A DNA stretch of 64,000 nucleotides from an uncultured Clostridia bacterium (GTDB lineage: Bacteria > Bacillota > Clostridia > Christensenellales > Aristaeellaceae): positions 1-64,000 of the forward strand of contig CALNAU010000101.1 of the NCBI GenBank assembly GCA_937874275.1, in the 5' to 3' direction. Every line of letters starts with the position of its first letter. Positions within the stretch are counted from its first letter, which is position 1. The notes below the pieces were generated by a model, which was not told the origin of the DNA, did not search any database, and saw only the letters and a program-made list of their open reading frames with translations. The translations under genes were made by a program, and so were the position numbers. Positions 25,274 to 33,037 of the stretch are shown piece by piece.

Positions 25274-27145
25274 ATGATGGAATTGCCACTGGATATGTCC
25301 CCGGAGCAGTTGAAGCAGATGACCCAGCAGCAGGTGGAGGAACTGATCCCCCTGCTGCGCGAGCAGATTGTGGACGCGGTGTCCCGCACAGGCGGCCACC
25401 TGGCCAGCAACCTGGGCGTGGTGGAACTGACCGTCGCCCTGCACCGCGTGTTTGACAGCCCCGCGGACAAAATTGTGTTTGATGTAGGGCATCAGTGCTA
25501 TGCCCACAAGATATTGACCGGCCGGGGCGGGGAGATGGATACCCTGCGCCAGTATGAGGGTATCTCCGGCTTCCCCAAGCGGGAGGAAAGCGAGCACGAT
25601 GCCTACGGCACCGGCCATGCCTCCACCGCCATTTCGGCCGCCCTGGGCCTGGCCCGCGCGCGGGATTTGCAGGGCGAGCAGGGGCATGTCATCGCCGTGG
25701 TGGGCGATGGCGCGCTCACCGGCGGCATGAGCTACGAGGCCATGAACGATGCCGGCTGCGGCCGCACCCGGTTGATTGTTATCCTCAATGACAACCAGAT
25801 GAGCATCGCGCCCAATGTGGGCGCGGTCAGCCGCTACCTCACCTACCTGCGCACCAGCAAGGGCTGGCTGGGCGCCAAGCGCGCGGTAGCCGAGGCATTG
25901 AAAAAGACGCCGCTGGTGGGCAGGTCGCTGCACCATTTGCTGCAGCGGTGGAAGAATCATATCCGCAACGTGTTCGTGAAGGACCGGTTTTTCCAGGCCT
26001 TCGGCTTCCGCTACCTGGGCCCGGTGGATGGGCACGATGAGCAGGGGCTGGAGCATTTTCTGATGCGCGCCAAGCGCCTGACCGAGCCTGTGCTGCTGCA
26101 CATCGTCACCACCAAGGGCAAGGGCTACGCCGTGGCCGAAAACAACCCCAGCCGCGCGCACGGCATGCCGGCCTTTGACCCGCAGGACGGGTCGCCCCGC
26201 GTGCGCTCGGTGGCGCGCAGCTTTGGCACCGCGGCGGGCGAGCTGCTCACCCGCCTGGCGGAGGAGGACCCGCGCATCGTGGCCATCACGGCCGCCATGG
26301 CGGATTCCACCGGGCTTACCCCCTTCCAGAAGCGCTTCCCCAACCGTCTGTTTGACGTGGGCATCGCCGAGGAGCACGCGGTCACCCTGGCGGCCGGGCT
26401 GGCTGCCGGCGGGTTGCGGCCGGTGGTGGCCATCTACGATACCTTTATGCAGCGCGCCTACGATCAGGTGATGGTTGACGTCTGCCTGCAAAGGCTGCCG
26501 GTCACCTTTTTGATTGACCGCGCGGCCATTGGCGGCGAGGATGGCCCCACCCACCACGGCGTGTGGGGCACGGCGTTTTTACGGCACATTCCGGGGCTGA
26601 CGCTGCTCAACCCCCGCTCGGTGGACGAGCTGGCGCACATGCTGCTGTGGGCGATGAAGCACGATGGCCCCGTAGCCATCCGCTACCCGCGGGCCGAGCA
26701 TATGCTGCAGGCCAAGTACCCCTGCGCCGGGTTTGAGCCGGGCCGCTGGGAAGCGCTGGAGGCGGGGGAAGACCTGGCGCTGATTGCCACCGGGCCCATG
26801 GTGGCCGAGGCTCTGAAGGCGCGGCGCGCGCTGGCCGGGCAGGGCATCCGCGCCTCCGTCATCAACGCCTCCACCATCAAGCCGCTGGACGAGGGGGTCA
26901 TTGGCCGCCTGTCCGCCGCCGGCACGCCCTACATGGTGCTGGAGGAGCAGGCGCTGGCGGGCGGCCTGGGCAGCGCCATTTGCGAGTGCTGTGTGCAGCG
27001 GGGGTTCAAGCCGCCCGTTCACATCTTCGCCTTGCCGGACGAATTTATCCCCCACGGCAGCCATGATCGCCTGCTCAAGCACCTGCATATGGATGGCGAC
27101 AGCATCGCCGCCACCATCGCTGGGCTGATGGAGCGCATCGCGTGA
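25274..27145 (+). CDS. dxs: 1-deoxy-D-xylulose-5-phosphate synthase
   Basis: A 623-residue thiamine-diphosphate enzyme making DXP from pyruvate and glyceraldehyde-3-phosphate, the first step of the MEP isoprenoid pathway. Visible marks are SRTGGHLASNLGVVELTVAL, the ThDP motif GDGALTGGMSYEAMNDAG, the transketolase glutamate region FDVGIAEEHAVTLAAG, and RAAIGGEDGPTHHG. AAGGAG precedes tandem ATGs at 25274 and 25277; either may be used, the second having the better spacing. It overlaps tlyA at the stop (GTGA), the conserved Firmicutes dxs-tlyA order. Confidence 0.96.
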   Translation: MMELPLDMSPEQLKQMTQQQVEELIPLLREQIVDAVSRTGGHLASNLGVVELTVALHRVFDSPADKIVFDVGHQCYAHKILTGRGGEMDTLRQYEGISGFPKREESEHDAYGTGHASTAISAALGLARARDLQGEQGHVIAVVGDGALTGGMSYEAMNDAGCGRTRLIVILNDNQMSIAPNVGAVSRYLTYLRTSKGWLGAKRAVAEALKKTPLVGRSLHHLLQRWKNHIRNVFVKDRFFQAFGFRYLGPVDGHDEQGLEHFLMRAKRLTEPVLLHIVTTKGKGYAVAENNPSRAHGMPAFDPQDGSPRVRSVARSFGTAAGELLTRLAEEDPRIVAITAAMADSTGLTPFQKRFPNRLFDVGIAEEHAVTLAAGLAAGGLRPVVAIYDTFMQRAYDQVMVDVCLQRLPVTFLIDRAAIGGEDGPTHHGVWGTAFLRHIPGLTLLNPRSVDELAHMLLWAMKHDGPVAIRYPRAEHMLQAKYPCAGFEPGRWEALEAGEDLALIATGPMVAEALKARRALAGQGIRASVINASTIKPLDEGVIGRLSAAGTPYMVLEEQALAGGLGSAICECCVQRGFKPPVHIFALPDEFIPHGSHDRLLKHLHMDGDSIAATIAGLMERIA

Positions 27146-27945
27146 AACGCCGCGCCGACAGCCTGCTGGCCGAGCAAGGGCTTGCCCCCAGCCGGGAGCA
27201 GGCCCAGCGGCTCATCATGGCCGGGCGGGTGTATGTGGGCGAGGTGCGGGTGGATAAGCCCGCCCAACTGCTGCCGCCTGACGCGCAGCTTGTTTTGCGC
27301 GGCGAGGTGGAGCAGTTTGCCAGCCGCGGCGCCCATAAGTTGGAGAAGGCCCTGCGGCACTTTGAGGCCGATGTGCAGGGCCTCGTTTGTATGGATGTCG
27401 GGGCCGCTTCCGGCGGCTTTACCGATGTGCTGCTGCGCGCAGGCGCGGCCAGAGTGTACGCCATCGATGTGGGCTATGGTCAGCTGGACTGGCGCCTGCG
27501 CCAGGATGACCGCGTGGTGGTGATGGAGCGCACCAACGCCCGCGCCCTCACGCCCGAGCAGTTTCCCGACCACCCAACCCTCACGGTGATGGATGTGAGT
27601 TTCATCTCCATCCGGCTGATATTGCCCGCGGCGGCGGCCATCATGGGCGGCGATGGGCGCTTCCTGACGCTGGTTAAACCCCAGTTTGAGGCCGGGCGCG
27701 GCCAGGTGGGCAAGCATGGCGTGGTGCGCGAGGCCGATACGCATGAGCGTGTGCTGCGCGAAATCCGCGATTTTTGCCCCACCATCGGCTGGCACGCCGC
27801 CGGTTTCACCTATTCCCCCATCAAGGGCCCCAAGGGCAACATCGAGTTCCTGGCCGATATCCGGCCCGGCGCGGGCACACCCCCGGATGATGATGCCATC
27901 GCCGCGGTGGTGGCGCAGGCGCACGCGGAACTGCACAAGGCATAA
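27142..27945 (+). CDS. tlyA: TlyA-family rRNA 2'-O-methyltransferase (S4 + FtsJ)
   Basis: A 267-residue protein with an N-terminal S4 RNA-binding domain (about 1-62) and a FtsJ-type SAM methyltransferase domain (DVGAASGGFTDVLLRAGA; VMDVSFISIRLILP; LVKPQFEAGRGQVGKHGVVR). TlyA methylates riboses in 16S and 23S rRNA in mycobacteria and is often annotated as hemolysin. The start is GTG overlapping the dxs TGA, so the genes are coupled. recN, argR or nadK, which often follow tlyA in Firmicutes, are not here. Confidence 0.94.
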   Translation: MKRRADSLLAEQGLAPSREQAQRLIMAGRVYVGEVRVDKPAQLLPPDAQLVLRGEVEQFASRGAHKLEKALRHFEADVQGLVCMDVGAASGGFTDVLLRAGAARVYAIDVGYGQLDWRLRQDDRVVVMERTNARALTPEQFPDHPTLTVMDVSFISIRLILPAAAAIMGGDGRFLTLVKPQFEAGRGQVGKHGVVREADTHERVLREIRDFCPTIGWHAAGFTYSPIKGPKGNIEFLADIRPGAGTPPDDDAIAAVVAQAHAELHKA

Positions 27946-27983
27946 GGAAAATCACATACAGACCGACCATGGAGGATAACAGC

Positions 27984-28379
27984 ATGAGCAGAAAAGCGCT
28001 CGCGGCAGTTGTTTTGCTGGCCTGTTGTTTGGTGGCGTTCACCGCGCTTTCCGCCGGGGTCAGCGTGACGCTGAAGGCCACCGATTCGGTTTCCCGTCAG
28101 GCAGCGGCCTTTGAGCAGTATCTCAACAGGCTGGATTCTCAGCAGCGCGGCCAATGGATGGAGGCGCTGCAGGGCATGCTGCGTCAGGAGGAGTTGGCCT
28201 CCATCATGCCCTTTGCGGCGCAGGAGGAGGCCCGCGGCGTCTACATCGTCAGCAGCGGGGAGGTGTACCACAGCACCCGTGGGTGCAGCACGCTCAGCCG
28301 CTCCAAGAATGTGCGGGAGGTCTCGCTGGAGGACGCGCTGTCCATGGGCAGGCGGCCCTGCAAGGTGTGCGGCAGGTAG
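27984..28379 (+). CDS. Exported small protein with H-x4-C...PCxxC motif
   Basis: A 131-residue protein with an N-terminal signal or anchor (ALAAVVLLACCLVAFTALSA), a helical mid-part, and a C-terminal module YHSTRGCSTL ... MGRRPCKVCGR. Such an H/C...PCxxC cluster resembles the short metal-binding tails found in some exported nucleases and Ada-like proteins, so a zinc-binding knuckle is likely. Function unknown. The start is set by GGAGG 7 nt before ATG 27984; an ATG 15 bp upstream overlaps the site. It lies 38 bp after tlyA. Confidence 0.65.
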   Translation: MSRKALAAVVLLACCLVAFTALSAGVSVTLKATDSVSRQAAAFEQYLNRLDSQQRGQWMEALQGMLRQEELASIMPFAAQEEARGVYIVSSGEVYHSTRGCSTLSRSKNVREVSLEDALSMGRRPCKVCGR

Positions 28380-28421
28380 GGGATATCAAGGGGATACATG
28401 CCCGCTGCTGAAAGATTTTAC

Positions 28422-28450
28422 TTGACTTTGCGGGCAGTCCACCGTATTCT
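28422..28450 (+). promoter_or_regulatory. Promoter for the glycine-zipper protein
   Basis: TTGACT, 17-nt spacer, TATTCT on the plus strand, giving a leader of about 30 nt. Confidence 0.7.
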
Positions 28451-28487
28451 TCATCCGGTTATCGACAAAAGAAAGTAGGGTTTTATC

Positions 28488-28778
28488 ATGGGTAATATCG
28501 TAAACATCATCATTCAGCTTCTCTCGGGCGGCGTGGGCGGCTTCGGCGCCGGCAAGGCCATGCCCAAAATCTCCCTGGGCAAAATCGGCGACATCATCGC
28601 CGGCATCCTGGGCGGCGTGGGCGGCAGCCAGCTGCTGGGCCTGTTGGGCCTGGGCGGCGGCGCGGCAGGCGCCTTGAACATCAGCAGCATCCTCACCAGC
28701 ATCCTGGGCGGCGGCGTGGGCGGCGGTGCCCTGCTGGCCATCGTTGGCGCCATCAAGAAGGCGATGGGCCAGAAATAA
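28488..28778 (+). CDS. Small glycine-rich (glycine-zipper) membrane protein
   Basis: A 96-residue, very hydrophobic protein dominated by glycine, with repeated GGVGG / GGGVGGG blocks, alternating with isoleucine/leucine stretches (IIQLLSGGVGGFGAG; IIAGILGGVGGSQLLGLLG; LTSILGGGVGGGALLAIV) and a basic tail (AIKKAMGQK). This is typical of glycine-zipper proteins that insert into or oligomerise in membranes. It has no signal cleavage site, no immunity-like or transporter neighbour, and its own promoter. A holin-, bacteriocin- or lipid-associated role are all guesses. Codon use is like its neighbours. Confidence 0.65.
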   Translation: MGNIVNIIIQLLSGGVGGFGAGKAMPKISLGKIGDIIAGILGGVGGSQLLGLLGLGGGAAGALNISSILTSILGGGVGGGALLAIVGAIKKAMGQK

Positions 28779-28784
28779 CACATC

Positions 28785-28941
28785 GAGCAAATGACTCATC
28801 GCGGCGCAGAGGCTGCCTGTCTTTTCACCGCTGACTGCGACGCAGTTCGCTTGACGTAGCGCTGCTACGCCTGCGCTCCTGCTCCTTGTCAGCGGCAAAA
28901 ATCCAGCGCAGCCCGTTGCGCCGCGATTTCGTCATTTGCTC
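28785..28941. repeat. 157-bp interrupted inverted repeat
   Basis: The two ends are perfect complements: GAGCAAATGAC (28785-28795) with GTCATTTGCTC (28931-28941). Further nested pairs follow: ATCGCGGCGCA with TGCGCCGCGAT (28798-28808 / 28917-28927), GGCTGC with GCAGCC (28811-28816 / 28908-28913), and CCGCTGAC with GTCAGCGG (28828-28835 / 28888-28895). The middle holds two small palindromes (ACTGCGACGCAGT and GTAGCGCTGCTAC). No ORF is supported inside. It could fold as one long hairpin RNA or be a non-autonomous mobile palindrome. Confidence 0.8.
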
Positions 28942-28959
28942 TACAACATCGAAGAAATG

Positions 28960-28988
28960 AAAAGGCAACCCGCAAGGGCTGCCTTTTT
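28960..28988. terminator. Two-way intrinsic terminator
   Basis: AAAAGGCA pairs with TGCCTTTT around an inner CCC/GGG. Plus strand ends in six T; minus strand in four T, serving the P1 peptidase gene whose stop is 18 bp away. Confidence 0.85.
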
Positions 28989-29005
28989 TGCGTTGGTTGA
29001 GGAAT

Positions 29006-30073
29006 CTATTCCCTGCGTGCCAACTCGGCCAGCACGTCGCGCAGCGCTTCGGCGCGGTGGCCGTCGCGGCCGGTCACGGCCTCGGCGTGCAGCAGGGCGC
29101 TGAGCACGGCTTCCTCGGTGGCCTCGGCCGCCGCGCGGAAGCACAGATTGATATGATCTTCGTTGAGCTCGGTCACCTGGCGGAAGGGGGCTTTGTCGAA
29201 GTGGCGGATGTGGTTGCCCGTGGTGAAGCATAGGGCGATTTCGCCGCTGCCGTGGCCGATGTTGCTGCCCGTGCGGCTCAGGCCCGCGATGGCGCGCCGC
29301 GCAACCCGCTTGAGCTGGCCCACACCCAGGGGCAGGTCGGTCGCCAGCACCACGATGATGGAGCCGCGGTCCTCCTGGGGCGCGTATTCCGCCGTCCATC
29401 CGCTCTTGAGCAGCGCCTCGGCCTGCGGGCCGATATGTTGGCCGTTGAGCGTCAGGTCATACAGGCTGCCGTGGTTAGCCAGCACCAGCGCGCCCAGGGT
29501 ATAGCGCTTGCCCTCAATCTCCATCACCCGGGAGCTGGAGCCGATGCCCCCCTTGAGGCCGTGGCAGCGCATGCCGCGCCCGGCGCCCACCGCGCCTTCG
29601 GCAAAATCCTCCGCCGCATTGGTAAGCGCCGCCAGCACATCCGTTTCCCGCACATGCAGGCCGCGGATGTCGTTGAGGTGGCCATCGTTGCACTCAAACA
29701 CCACCGGGTTTACCGTGCCGGTCTCCCGGCCAATGGCTTCGTTTTGCGCCAGCATATGGCGGCACAGCGCCGTCCATGCCGTGCCCGAGGACAGCGTGTT
29801 GGTGAGCACGATGGGCGTCTCCAACTGGCCCAACTCCTCCACCTGCACCAGCCCCAGCGACTTGCCAAAGCCGTTGAACACCTGGACGGCGGCGGGCAGC
29901 TTGTCCTCAAAGCAGTTGCCGGGGTGCGGCCGTATGGCCGTCACGCCCGTCTGCACAGGCCCGTCGGCCAGCGTGGTATGCCCCACCAGCACGCCCGGCA
30001 CATCGGTCAGCAGGTTGCACGGACCGGGGGTCAGGCAGCCAACGCGGATACCGTAGGTTGCGTCAAGTCCCAT
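29006..30073 (-). CDS. P1-family aminopeptidase (DmpA-like, self-cleaving)
   Basis: A 355-residue N-terminal-nucleophile hydrolase of the DmpA/BapA family. The precursor would cut itself before Ser in GGIGSSSR (G178/S179), freeing Ser179 as nucleophile. Other family marks: LLTDVPGVLVGHTT, VVFECNDGHLNDIRG, GAGRGMRCHGLKGG and LSRTGSNIGHGSGEIAL. It would release N-terminal residues from short, D-Ala or beta-peptides; specificity unknown. The start follows GGGAGGACAATTC. It lies 88 bp downstream of the GNAT gene and may be the last gene of that transcript. Confidence 0.9.
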   Translation of the reverse strand: MGLDATYGIRVGCLTPGPCNLLTDVPGVLVGHTTLADGPVQTGVTAIRPHPGNCFEDKLPAAVQVFNGFGKSLGLVQVEELGQLETPIVLTNTLSSGTAWTALCRHMLAQNEAIGRETGTVNPVVFECNDGHLNDIRGLHVRETDVLAALTNAAEDFAEGAVGAGRGMRCHGLKGGIGSSSRVMEIEGKRYTLGALVLANHGSLYDLTLNGQHIGPQAEALLKSGWTAEYAPQEDRGSIIVVLATDLPLGVGQLKRVARRAIAGLSRTGSNIGHGSGEIALCFTTGNHIRHFDKAPFRQVTELNEDHINLCFRAAAEATEEAVLSALLHAEAVTGRDGHRAEALRDVLAELARRE

Positions 30074-30161
30074 TGAATTGTCCTCCCGGTTGATGAGTCA
30101 GGGTTCATTCGGTCTTCACCGTCTCAAACAGCAGGTGGTTGCTGGCGCCCACCACCCATCC

Positions 30162-30692
30162 TCAACCGCCCGGCGTGATTTCCGGCATCACCAGGCGGTA
30201 CAGGTTCAGCGTGTGTCCATCTTCCACGGCGCTGCCCTCAGGTGTGAAGCCCGCGCCCAGCAGCAGGCGGTTGGAGGCGGCGTTGTTTTCGCCGGGGCAC
30301 GCGGTGAAGGTGGTGTAGCCCCGGGTGTCGCGCATGTGCCGGAGGAAGGCGGGCAGGGCCTCCTTCATATAGCCCAGGCCCCAATATGCCCGCAGCAGCT
30401 CGTACCCAACTTCCCCCTCGTGCCTTTGCGCATCCAGGTTCCACAGCACGATGGTGCCGATGAAGGCATCGTTTTGCCTGAGATAGAGCGCGTAGGTATA
30501 CGCCGTGTCCGTGCGGTGGTCGGCCATCAGGCGGGCTAGTTTGTGCAGGGCGGCGTCCTTTGTGAGCGGCAGGGCAAAGTAGGCCGCCGTGCCCACCGGG
30601 TCTGCCTTCATGCGGCAAAAGCCCTCTGCGTCCCGCGCGGACAGGGGCACGCCGACCAGCCGGGGCGTCTCAAAGCGGTCCGGCCTGTCCAT
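30162..30692 (-). CDS. GNAT acetyltransferase (RimJ/RimL-like)
   Basis: A 176-residue GNAT protein of the RimJ/RimL type: N-terminal FETPRLVGVPLSARDAEGFC, core FIGTIVLWNLDAQRHEGEVGYEL with LRAYWGLGYMKEAL, and the late ENNAASNRLLLGAGF. It would acetylate N-termini or small amines; substrate unknown. ATG at 30692 overlaps the previous stop by one base (TGATG), with an alternative GTG one codon up. After the TGA the frame stays open for a further 18 codons (30105-30161), noted separately. Confidence 0.85.
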   Translation of the reverse strand: MDRPDRFETPRLVGVPLSARDAEGFCRMKADPVGTAAYFALPLTKDAALHKLARLMADHRTDTAYTYALYLRQNDAFIGTIVLWNLDAQRHEGEVGYELLRAYWGLGYMKEALPAFLRHMRDTRGYTTFTACPGENNAASNRLLLGAGFTPEGSAVEDGHTLNLYRLVMPEITPGG

Positions 30693-31102
30693 CACGGGGA
30701 GGACGCACCCTCATGCTGCTTGTCGTAGGCCGATGGCCCGGCCAGCACCACGCGGTAGCCGTCCGGGTCGCGCAGCCACACCTCCATGTGCATGGCGTAG
30801 CGGTTGAGGTAGGGCGCGACCTCCGGGGTGATGCCGGCGGCTCGTACGCGGTGCATGGCCTGCTCAAAATCCCGCACAGCGAACCACAGCAGCACACCCA
30901 GCCCGGTTGGCTCACCCTCACCCAGCAGCGGCGGGTGGTTCATGTCCCCCTCGGGGTCGTGCAGCTGCAACACCAGTTCGCCGTCGGACAGCAGCTGCTC
31001 ATACTCCGTGCCGCCGTGCGCGCTTTGGAAGCCCAGCACCCGCTCGTACCAATCGGCACTGCGGCGCACGTCCTGCACCGTAATCATGGGTTGTGCCTTC
31101 AT
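30692..31102 (-). CDS. VOC/glyoxalase-family protein
   Basis: A 136-residue VOC protein: ITVQDVRRSADWYERVLGFQSAH as first module, then FAVRDFEQAMHRVRAAGITP and VWLRDPDGYRVVLAGPSAYD as second. His/Glu ligands are partly present (E in YEQLL, H in MHMEVW), so a metal site is possible. Such proteins are glyoxalases, dioxygenases or antibiotic-binding proteins; which one here is unknown. The start overlaps the dehydrogenase stop (ATGA). Confidence 0.82.
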   Translation of the reverse strand: MKAQPMITVQDVRRSADWYERVLGFQSAHGGTEYEQLLSDGELVLQLHDPEGDMNHPPLLGEGEPTGLGVLLWFAVRDFEQAMHRVRAAGITPEVAPYLNRYAMHMEVWLRDPDGYRVVLAGPSAYDKQHEGASSP

Positions 31103-32064
31103 GCCCTGTACCCCGCTTCCAGGTCCACCCGGGCCACATACTCGCCCTCGCCCAGCAGCGCGCGGATGTTGCGGGCGGCCATGTCGATGATGTTGTCGTG
31201 GGTGAGCCGCAGGTGATACTGACCGGAGATGTGCGGCGTGATGAGCAGGTTGGGCTCCTGCCACAGGGGGTCATCCTTGGGCAGGGGCTCGGGCTCGGTC
31301 ACGTCGATGGCGGCGCCGGCCAGCCGACCCCTGCGCAGCGCTTCCAGCAGCGCAGGCTGCACCACCGCGCTGCCGCGCCCCACGTTTAACAGGTAGCTGC
31401 CCTGCTTCATCAGGCCAAAGCGTCGCTCGTCCATCAAGCCCATGGTATCCTCTGTCTCGGGCAGGGAGAGGGCCACCACATCGGCCTGGGGCAGCAGGCT
31501 GTCCAGTTCGTCCATGGTGGCGATGCGCTGCACGCCCTCGGGCGGGGCGGCCGGGCGGCGGCGGATGCCGATGACCTGCGCGCCAAAACAGGCGCACAGC
31601 TGGGCAAAGCGGGTGCCGATGTCGCCCATGCCCACCGACAGCACCTGTGCCCCACGCAGGCCGGCCACATCGCCCCGATCCTCCCACAGCGCCTTGTGCT
31701 GGTCGTCGCGGTATTGGTGCAGGCGCTTCATCAGCATCAGCAGGGCGCCCAGCATGTGCTCCGAAATGGCCACGCCATAGGCCCCCGAGGCGCAACACAG
31801 CACCATGCCGGGGTTATCCTGCCCCAGGGCCACATAGTGGGGCGCCACGCCGGCGGAGTTAAGCTGCAACAGCTTGATTCGCTTGAGGTGCGGGAAGAAG
31901 TTGGGCGGCAGGTTGCCCACCACCACATCGGCCTCCGCCACCTGCTGGGGTGTGAGGGTCTTGACGCTCTGGCGAATCACCTTGGCGTCGGGCGCCGCGG
32001 CCTGCAGGCGCGCCAGCTGCCCCTCGTCCGCCCGCATGATAACCAGAATATTTTCTATGCGCAT
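31099..32064 (-). CDS. D-2-hydroxyacid dehydrogenase family protein
   Basis: A 321-residue NAD(P)-dependent enzyme of the D-isomer 2-hydroxyacid dehydrogenase family. The Rossmann motif is VLSVGMGDIGTRFAQL (GxGxxG with M), the catalytic Arg-Glu-His set is in LLNVGRGSAVVQ, IDVTEPEPLP and LLITPHISG. It would reduce 2-oxoacids or oxidise D-2-hydroxyacids. It heads the dehydrogenase-VOC-GNAT operon and follows AGGAGG and a good promoter. Confidence 0.92.
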   Translation of the reverse strand: MRIENILVIMRADEGQLARLQAAAPDAKVIRQSVKTLTPQQVAEADVVVGNLPPNFFPHLKRIKLLQLNSAGVAPHYVALGQDNPGMVLCCASGAYGVAISEHMLGALLMLMKRLHQYRDDQHKALWEDRGDVAGLRGAQVLSVGMGDIGTRFAQLCACFGAQVIGIRRRPAAPPEGVQRIATMDELDSLLPQADVVALSLPETEDTMGLMDERRFGLMKQGSYLLNVGRGSAVVQPALLEALRRGRLAGAAIDVTEPEPLPKDDPLWQEPNLLITPHISGQYHLRLTHDNIIDMAARNIRALLGEGEYVARVDLEAGYRA

Positions 32065-32097
32065 ATCGGCCTCCTGTTTGGTTCAAATGTTGCATTC

Positions 32098-32126
32098 ATT
32101 ATGTGAGAATGCCGGTTGCCTGTCAA
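32098..32126 (-). promoter_or_regulatory. Promoter for the 2-hydroxyacid dehydrogenase operon
   Basis: TTGACA, 17-nt spacer, CATAAT on the minus strand, back to back with the plus-strand promoter 6 bp away. Confidence 0.82.
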
Positions 32127-32132
32127 TCAATG

Positions 32133-32161
32133 TTGCCCCGTTTGGGCCGCCATAGTATAAT
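32133..32161 (+). promoter_or_regulatory. Promoter for the MBL-fold gene, start at the GTG codon
   Basis: TTGCCC, 17-nt spacer, perfect TATAAT (32156-32161). The expected transcription start falls on or within a few bases of the GTG start codon at 32168, implying a leaderless message; no ribosome binding site is present. Confidence 0.65.
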
Positions 32162-32167
32162 CATACC

Positions 32168-33025
32168 GTGAAACCATATGAACGAAACCCCCTGCACCAC
32201 ATCCTACCGGTGCTATGCCTGACGCTTGCGCTTATGCTGGGCCTGTGCCCGCTGTGGGCGTCCGCGCAGACGGCGCCGTCCGGCACGCTCAAAATCAAGC
32301 TCTTCAAATCCGGCAAGGCGGATGCCACGCTGATTCGCACCGATACCCACGCCGTGCTGCTGGACGCGGGCGAGGTGGATGACGCCGAGGACATCCTGGC
32401 GTACATGGCTCAGAAGGGCGTGCGCAAGCTGGATTTGATGATCCTCACCCACTTTGACAAGGGGCACGCGGGCGGCGCGGCCGAAATCCTACGCACCGTG
32501 CCGGTGGCGCGGGTCATGATGCCCGACTACGAGAGAAGCAGCCCCACGCGGGACGCGCTGCGCGAGGCGCTGGAAGAAAGCCGGGCCGAGCGGGTATATC
32601 TAACGGAGGATACCGCCTTCACGTTGGATGGCGTGGCCTTTGACATCATCACCGCGCGGCGCTCGTACTATGCCGAGGATGAGGATGATGATTTCTCGTT
32701 GGTGACGCGGCTGACCCACGGTGAAAATACCCTGCTGTTCGCGGCGGACATCATGAGCGACCGCATGGACGAGCTGCTGCAAAGCGGCATGGACCTGCGC
32801 AGCGACTTTTTGCAGGTGCCCGACCATGGCCGCCACCGCGAGCGCACGGAGGCTTTTTTGCGGGCGGTGCAGCCCGGCATGGCGGCCATCACCTGCTCGA
32901 AAAAGAACCCGCCTTCGGACGAAGTATTGGCTATTCTGCGCGGGATGGACACCCGCATCTACCTGACCATGGATGGCGACATTGCCCTGCAAAGCGACGG
33001 GCAGGCCATCACCATCAAGCAATAG
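32168..33025 (+). CDS. Exported ComEC-like MBL-fold protein with altered metal motif
   Basis: A 285-residue protein with a signal peptide (about 1-34, ILPVLCLTLALMLGLCPLWASA) and a metallo-beta-lactamase fold like the ComEC C-terminal domain. The main metal motif reads THFDKGHAGG: the second metal Asp of HxDxDH is replaced by Gly. The later ligands are LFAADI (D kept) and VPDHGRHRE where ComEC-like proteins have VPHHG. Activity may be lost or changed. The GTG start has no ribosome binding site and lies at the predicted transcript start. It is followed after 12 bp by the epimerase gene. Confidence 0.78.
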   Translation: MKPYERNPLHHILPVLCLTLALMLGLCPLWASAQTAPSGTLKIKLFKSGKADATLIRTDTHAVLLDAGEVDDAEDILAYMAQKGVRKLDLMILTHFDKGHAGGAAEILRTVPVARVMMPDYERSSPTRDALREALEESRAERVYLTEDTAFTLDGVAFDIITARRSYYAEDEDDDFSLVTRLTHGENTLLFAADIMSDRMDELLQSGMDLRSDFLQVPDHGRHRERTEAFLRAVQPGMAAITCSKKNPPSDEVLAILRGMDTRIYLTMDGDIALQSDGQAITIKQ

Positions 33026-33037
33026 GAGGAGGATAAC

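Noticed and set aside
28488..28778. Circular bacteriocin precursor
   Set aside because: No maturation, immunity or export genes nearby and Gly content is far higher than in known circular bacteriocins.
28785..28941. Insertion sequence
   Set aside because: No transposase frame and no convincing target duplication; only the palindrome is present.
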